In this document: positions 5,846 to 8,565 of the stretch, in pieces
How the letters are laid out: each line of letters begins with the position of its first letter
How positions within the stretch are numbered: the first letter of the stretch is position 1
Origin: an uncultured Christensenella sp.
Lineage (GTDB): Bacteria; Bacillota; Clostridia; Christensenellales; UBA1242
Length of the DNA: 8,565 nt
NCBI GenBank assembly: GCA_949293925.1
Contig: CASFFI010000014.1
Location: 1 to 8,565, forward strand
Direction of reading: 5' to 3'
The notes under the pieces: model-generated
What the model saw: the letters and a program-made list of their open reading frames with translations, nothing else
Told to the model about the DNA's origin: nothing
The model's database searches: none
Translations under genes and position numbers: made by a program

Positions 5846-6214
5846 TTACTTCTTCTTATTTGCTATGGTTTTTCTAGGACCCTTACGAGTACGAGCATTA
5901 GTTTTAGAACTCTGACCTCTAACAGGCAAATTAGCCTGATGTCTCATACCGCGATAGCACCTAATTTCTTTAAGTCTTTTAATATTCATTGCGACATCAC
6001 GTCTAAGTTCACCTTCAACAGTATAATTAGCTTCAATGAACTTTCTTAAAGTCGCAACATCAGCTTCAGTCAAATCCTTAACTCTAGTATCAGGGTTGAT
6101 ACCTGTAGCCTCCAAGATACGATTTGAAAGTGCTCTACCTATACCATAGATGTAGGTAAGTCCGATTTCTACCCTTTTTTCATTAGGTAAATCTACGCCT
6201 GCAATACGCGCCAT
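5846..6214 (-). CDS. rpsM: 30S ribosomal protein S13
   Basis: S13 lies in the 30S head and contacts the P-site tRNA and the 50S subunit through intersubunit bridges. The protein is 122 residues with typical marks: MARIAGVDLPNEKRVEIGLTYIYGIG at the N-terminus, the helix-hairpin-helix region, RGMRHQANLPVRGQ near 90-103, and the basic tail TNARTRKGPRKTIANKKK. The frame is open four codons further (to 6226), but MARIAGVDLP with GGAGG 5 nt upstream is the real start. It is the first gene of the alpha operon segment and follows an unusually long 72-nt gap with a stem-loop, which suggests a control point here. Confidence 0.98.
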   Translation of the reverse strand: MARIAGVDLPNEKRVEIGLTYIYGIGRALSNRILEATGINPDTRVKDLTEADVATLRKFIEANYTVEGELRRDVAMNIKRLKEIRCYRGMRHQANLPVRGQSSKTNARTRKGPRKTIANKKK

Positions 6215-6219
6215 ATATT

Positions 6220-6224
6220 CCTCC
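6220..6224 (-). promoter_or_regulatory. Ribosome binding site that fixes the rpsM start
   Basis: GGAGG lies 5 nt ahead of the ATG at 6214. The alternative ATG at 6226 lies upstream of this site and would have no ribosome site of its own. About 20 nt separate it from the stem-loop at 6245-6273. Confidence 0.85.
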
Positions 6225-6244
6225 AAATAAAATATTTATAAATT

Positions 6245-6273
6245 CATAATCTCAAAAGCCGCGCGAGATTATG
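6245..6273 (-). promoter_or_regulatory. Perfect 9-bp stem-loop between rpmJ and rpsM
   Basis: CATAATCTC and GAGATTATG are perfectly complementary and enclose an 11-nt loop that reads GCGCGGCTTTT in the transcript. The loop's GC block stands out in very AT-rich surroundings. No T-tract follows, so it does not look like a terminator. The site lies in the only long gap of the operon, ahead of the rpsM ribosome site. In E. coli the S4 repressor binds the leader at this position. Regulation by S4 here is an inference from position only; I do not see the E. coli pseudoknot sequence. RNA processing or mRNA stabilisation is an alternative. Confidence 0.6.
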
Positions 6274-6286
6274 GTTGTTTTCAAAT

Positions 6287-6403
6287 TTATCCTTGTCTTT
6301 GTTTGTGTTTAGCATTTTTAGGGCAAATAACCATAACGACACCGTTACGCTTAATAACTTTACATGCTGAACACATAGGTTTTACAGATGGTCTAACTTT
6401 CAT
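6287..6403 (-). CDS. rpmJ: 50S ribosomal protein L36 (zinc-binding form)
   Basis: This 38-residue gene encodes the smallest 50S protein, which binds 23S rRNA near the base of the L7/L12 stalk. It starts MKVRPSVKPMCSACK and ends KHKQRQG, matching the family along its length. Cys11, Cys14, Cys27 and His33 form the usual zinc ribbon, so this is the zinc-dependent form. Together with the zinc form of S4 it shows that this operon carries the zinc versions; no zinc-free spare copy lies in the window. The ATG has TAAGGAG 7 nt upstream, directly behind the infA stop codon. Confidence 0.97.
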   Translation of the reverse strand: MKVRPSVKPMCSACKVIKRNGVVMVICPKNAKHKQRQG

Positions 6404-6417
6404 AGTTTTTCTCCTTA

Positions 6418-6639
6418 TTAGTTTTTATCACGCCAGATAATTCTGCCTTTAGTAAGGTCATAAGGACTCATTTCAACTTTAACCTTATCACCTTCTAAAA
6501 TTTTAATATTGTGAACTCTAAGTTTGCCAGAAATAAAGCAAGTAATAACATGACCATTCACAATTTTAACTTTGAATCTAGTGTTAGGTAAAACTTCAAT
6601 TACCACACCTTCAATTTCAATAACATCATCTTTAGACAT
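6418..6639 (-). CDS. infA: Translation initiation factor IF-1
   Basis: IF-1 occupies the A site of the 30S subunit during initiation and works with IF-2 and IF-3. The 73-residue product is one S1/OB-fold domain with the family marks EIEGVVIEVLPN (8-19), FKVKIVNGHVI (22-32), ISGKLR, and MSPYDLTKGRIIWR near the C-terminus. The usual length is 71-73. Its ATG lies 8 nt inside the end of the KOW-domain gene, with a GAGGAGT site in that gene's last codons, so its translation is probably coupled to it. Confidence 0.98.
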   Translation of the reverse strand: MSKDDVIEIEGVVIEVLPNTRFKVKIVNGHVITCFISGKLRVHNIKILEGDKVKVEMSPYDLTKGRIIWRDKN

Positions 6640-6907
6640 TGAATACTCCTCTAGATATATTTTTTAACATTTTATACAACTCAGCGTTAGTTATATTACG
6701 ATTCAAGTTTTGAATAATTATATCACAATGAGAAATTTTTTTCAAGTGCTTAGGATTTTTTAATTTAGGGCAACCTATTTTTTTATATTTCCCATCGATT
6801 AACTTAGCATAGCCTTTTTTATCAAAGTCGACTACAATGTACACCACACTTCTATCATGACCTTGAAGACTAATAACTACATCACCTATTGATAAAGATT
6901 CAAACAT
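6632..6907 (-). CDS. KOW-domain RNA-binding protein (L14e-like)
   Basis: The 91-residue protein starts with a KOW-type beta barrel: IGDVVISLQGHDRSVVYIVV (7-26), then a strand with YAKLIDGKYKKIGCPKLKNPKHLKKI (33-58). This resembles the L14e/L6e/L27e-like small RNA-binding proteins that Clostridia place between map and infA. The C-terminal part (about 63-91) is a short, less conserved helix region. A role linked to the ribosome or translation is likely from domain and context, but no exact function is known to me. It starts 2 nt after map; its ribosome site is formed by the last codons of map. It overlaps infA by 8 nt. Confidence 0.88.
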   Translation of the reverse strand: MFESLSIGDVVISLQGHDRSVVYIVVDFDKKGYAKLIDGKYKKIGCPKLKNPKHLKKISHCDIIIQNLNRNITNAELYKMLKNISRGVFNV

Positions 6908-6909
6908 TT

Positions 6910-7659
6910 TTACTCCTCTAAAGTTGTTATTTCAACGCCTGTATCAAGTATAATTATTGTATTTTCATAATGAGCGGAAGGCAATCCATCAACAGTAGTA
7001 ACCGTCCAATCATTATCTTCAAGATACACGAATCTTTCACCCAAGGTAACCATAGGTTCAACAGCAAGAGTCATATTTTTTTTCAAAACCAACCCGCTAT
7101 TGTATTTACCAAAATTAGGAACATTAGGTTCTTCGTGAAGATCACTACCTATACCATGTCCAACCATTTCTCTAACTACGCCATAACCGTTTTTTTCAAG
7201 AAAAGCTTGAATGCGATGACTGATGTGTCCCAACCTACTACCAGCCTTAATACCTTCAATACCTTCAAAGAAAGATTGTTTAGTATCTTCAATTAATTTT
7301 AAAATTCTAGCATCAACATTTCCAACAGGGAAAGTTCTAGCAGCGTCTGCATGATAACCTTGATAACAAACACCCGCATCTATGCTAATAATATCTCCCT
7401 CTTTTAAGGGTTCATCTGTACAAAATCCGTGAACAACTTGTGCATTAACACTAGCGCAAATTGAATATGGAAAACCCTCATAATTAAGAAAGGACGGTGT
7501 GCCTCCTCTTTTAACTATAAAGTCATGCACAATTTTATTTAAATTGTTACTTGTTTGTCCGGGATAAATATATTTTTCCACTTCTAATAAAGCAGCAGCC
7601 AATATTTTACCCGCTTTTCTCATTTTTTCTAGTTCTTCGTCAGTTTTAATTGTTACCAT
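6910..7659 (-). CDS. map: Type I methionine aminopeptidase
   Basis: The enzyme removes the initiator Met from new proteins when the second residue is small. The 249-residue length fits the bacterial type I enzyme. All five metal ligands are visible: Asp94 (SIDAG), Asp105 (HADAART), His168 (GHGIG), Glu201 (VEPM) and Glu232 (HYENT); His77 (VVHG) is the conserved active-site His. The frame is open 28 codons further, but that part reads inside adk and is unlike the family, while MVTIKTDEELEKMRKAGKI is the standard start. The start codon lies inside the end of adk (14-nt overlap) with only a modest AAGGG site, so expression probably depends on translation of adk. Confidence 0.97.
   Translation of the reverse strand: MVTIKTDEELEKMRKAGKILAAALLEVEKYIYPGQTSNNLNKIVHDFIVKRGGTPSFLNYEGFPYSICASVNAQVVHGFCTDEPLKEGDIISIDAGVCYQGYHADAARTFPVGNVDARILKLIEDTKQSFFEGIEGIKAGSRLGHISHRIQAFLEKNGYGVVREMVGHGIGSDLHEEPNVPNFGKYNSGLVLKKNMTLAVEPMVTLGERFVYLEDNDWTVTTVDGLPSAHYENTIIILDTGVEITTLEE
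6912..6918 (-). promoter_or_regulatory. Ribosome binding site built into the end of map
   Basis: The final codons and stop of map (Glu-Glu-stop, GAGGAGTAA) contain the GAGGAGT site for the KOW-domain gene, whose ATG is at 6907. Termination of map and initiation of the next gene therefore occur on the same few bases. Confidence 0.8.
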
Positions 7660-8269
7660 ATTTAAGTACCCTTTTAACTTGTTGAAGAGTGATATTAACA
7701 GAAATACTTGCATCAACTTGATGATAAATACCTTTTGAAACATAATAATTTCTAATAGGTTTAGAATTTATTTCATAATCATCAATTCTTTTGTTTAATA
7801 AATCAATATTATCATCAACCCTAGCCAAAAGATTTCCACCACAAACTGAACAGAAATCTTTTTCTATAAGTTTACTTGTGGTCCTTTTACATTTATCGCA
7901 CACCAATCTGTTTTTAGCCCTATCAATAATAATATTTTTAGGACAAACCAACTCAAAAGCATAATCTATTTTAATTAATTTTTCAAGTTCTTCACACTGG
8001 TTTAAAGTTCTAGGAATTCCATCAAGTAACAAATTTGAATTATTAGAAATTAAAGAAAGTTGATTTTTCAAAATATCCAATACTATAGAATCATCAACAA
8101 ACTTACCATTATCCAAACAATATTTGATCATATGTGCATATTTGCCATTATTTTTTACTTCTTTACGGAGTAAATCACCTGTTGATATATGCACAAAAGA
8201 ACAATCAATAAGTTTCTGACTTAAACTACCTTTTCCTGAGTTAGGATACCCAAACAGAACAATATTCAT
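7646..8269 (-). CDS. adk: Adenylate kinase (zinc-LID type, divergent P-loop)
   Basis: The enzyme interconverts ATP + AMP and 2 ADP and keeps the adenylate balance in the cytoplasm. The 207-residue product carries a P-loop GYPNSGKGS (7-15), the AMP-binding STGDLLR (29-35), DGIPRT (83-88), and the catalytic arginines R117, R121, R150 and R161 with DD at 152-153. The LID has Cys124, Cys127, Cys140 and Cys143, the four-cysteine zinc site of Gram-positive enzymes. The third P-loop Gly of the usual GxPGxGKGT is Asn10, and the last Thr is Ser15. The protein is slightly shorter than usual (about 211-217). Its place between secY and map is standard. The ATG has AGGAGT 5 nt ahead and lies 7 nt after secY. 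Confidence 0.95.
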   Translation of the reverse strand: MNIVLFGYPNSGKGSLSQKLIDCSFVHISTGDLLRKEVKNNGKYAHMIKYCLDNGKFVDDSIVLDILKNQLSLISNNSNLLLDGIPRTLNQCEELEKLIKIDYAFELVCPKNIIIDRAKNRLVCDKCKRTTSKLIEKDFCSVCGGNLLARVDDNIDLLNKRIDDYEINSKPIRNYYVSKGIYHQVDASISVNITLQQVKRVLKYGNN

Positions 8270-8276
8270 ATAACTC

Positions 8277-8565
8277 CTATTTCAAGAAACCTCTATAATT
8301 TCTCATAAGCATTTGAGCTTCTAATTGTTTATCGAACTCCAAAGCGACCGATACAACGATAAGCAAAGCAGTTGCACTAAAAGCACTAGTAAGTCCAGTA
8401 GTACCAATTCCTTTGAACACCAAAGTAGGAACGATAGCCATAAAGCCTAAGAAAATTGCACCAAACAGCGTAATTCTCTTTGAGATAGACCCAAGATATT
8501 GAGAGGTTGGTTTACCAGGTCTAATACCAGGAATAAACCCACCATTTTGTTGAATATTTCTAGAA
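8277..8565 (-). CDS. secY: Preprotein translocase subunit SecY, C-terminal part
   Basis: SecY is the channel protein of the SecYEG translocon in the plasma membrane. Only the last 95 residues are in the window; the rest lies beyond the right edge. They start SRNIQQNGGFIPGIRPGKPT, the conserved cytoplasmic loop before the last two membrane helices. The two helices follow (about residues 31-50 and 58-75 of the fragment), then the typical tail KQLEAQMLMRNYRGFLK and a TAG stop. SecY heads the adk-map-infA segment in most Firmicutes, which fits this layout. Confidence 0.96.
   Translation of the reverse strand, partial: SRNIQQNGGFIPGIRPGKPTSQYLGSISKRITLFGAIFLGFMAIVPTLVFKGIGTTGLTSAFSATALLIVVSVALEFDKQLEAQMLMRNYRGFLK

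Noticed and set aside
5759..6049. Plus-strand open frames opposite the ribosomal, map and VTT genes
   Set aside because: They are antisense frames of strong, conserved genes, have low-complexity products rich in Ser, Phe, Ile and Asn, and no ribosome sites.
7660..7743. N-terminal hydrophobic extension of methionine aminopeptidase (a possible signal anchor)
   Set aside because: The 28 codons are the adk sequence read in another frame, and MVTIKTDEEL is the usual start of the enzyme.
1..8565. Recoded UGA (Trp) as in Mycoplasma
   Set aside because: Conserved Trp positions use TGG, no conserved gene has an internal TGA, and one predicted gene ends in TGA.

Overview
The window comes from an AT-rich bacterium of the Firmicutes type, probably Clostridia-like. 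Four things suggest this: the gene order of the spc/alpha ribosomal operon; a small KOW-domain gene between map and infA; rpsD sitting inside the alpha operon; and an enlarged L17 protein of a form I associate with Clostridia. Shine-Dalgarno sites are strong (AGGAGG-like). Trp is encoded by TGG, and TGA ends one predicted gene, so nothing suggests a recoded genetic code. The placement rests on pattern recognition, not on a search.

Left part (1-2660), mostly accessory. It opens with the last 25 codons of an unidentified gene and a strong intrinsic terminator. Then come a small unrecognised membrane protein (+), a VTT/DedA-like (TVP38/TMEM64) membrane protein (-) and an unrecognised 143-residue soluble protein (-). 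About 570 bases without a convincing gene follow; they hold two sets of short direct repeats and the promoter of a tRNA gene.

Middle (2661-3311). A complete tRNA-Leu with anticodon CAG has a near-perfect extended -10 promoter. It is followed by an unrecognised 147-residue protein (+). A compact hairpin with an A-tract on one side and a T-tract on the other ends both this gene and the converging ribosomal operon.

Right part (3310-8565, all on the minus strand). Read in the direction of transcription, the order is secY (partial), adk, map, KOW-domain protein, infA, rpmJ, rpsM, rpsK, rpsD, rpoA, rplQ. The genes are packed with overlaps or gaps of 2-15 nt, so they are very likely co-transcribed. 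The operon joins the protein-export channel, adenylate supply, N-terminal methionine removal, translation initiation, four ribosomal proteins around the 30S head and decoding region plus L36 and L17, and the RNA polymerase alpha subunit. Its own promoter lies outside the window. The one gap that breaks the tight packing is 72 nt between rpmJ and rpsM. It holds a perfect 9-bp inverted repeat, at the place where the alpha-operon leader bound by S4 lies in E. coli.

I see no mobile element, CRISPR array, toxin-antitoxin pair or defence system. The best leads are the rpmJ-rpsM stem-loop, the L17 insertion, the altered P-loop of adenylate kinase, and an 8-bp alternative pairing inside the tRNA.
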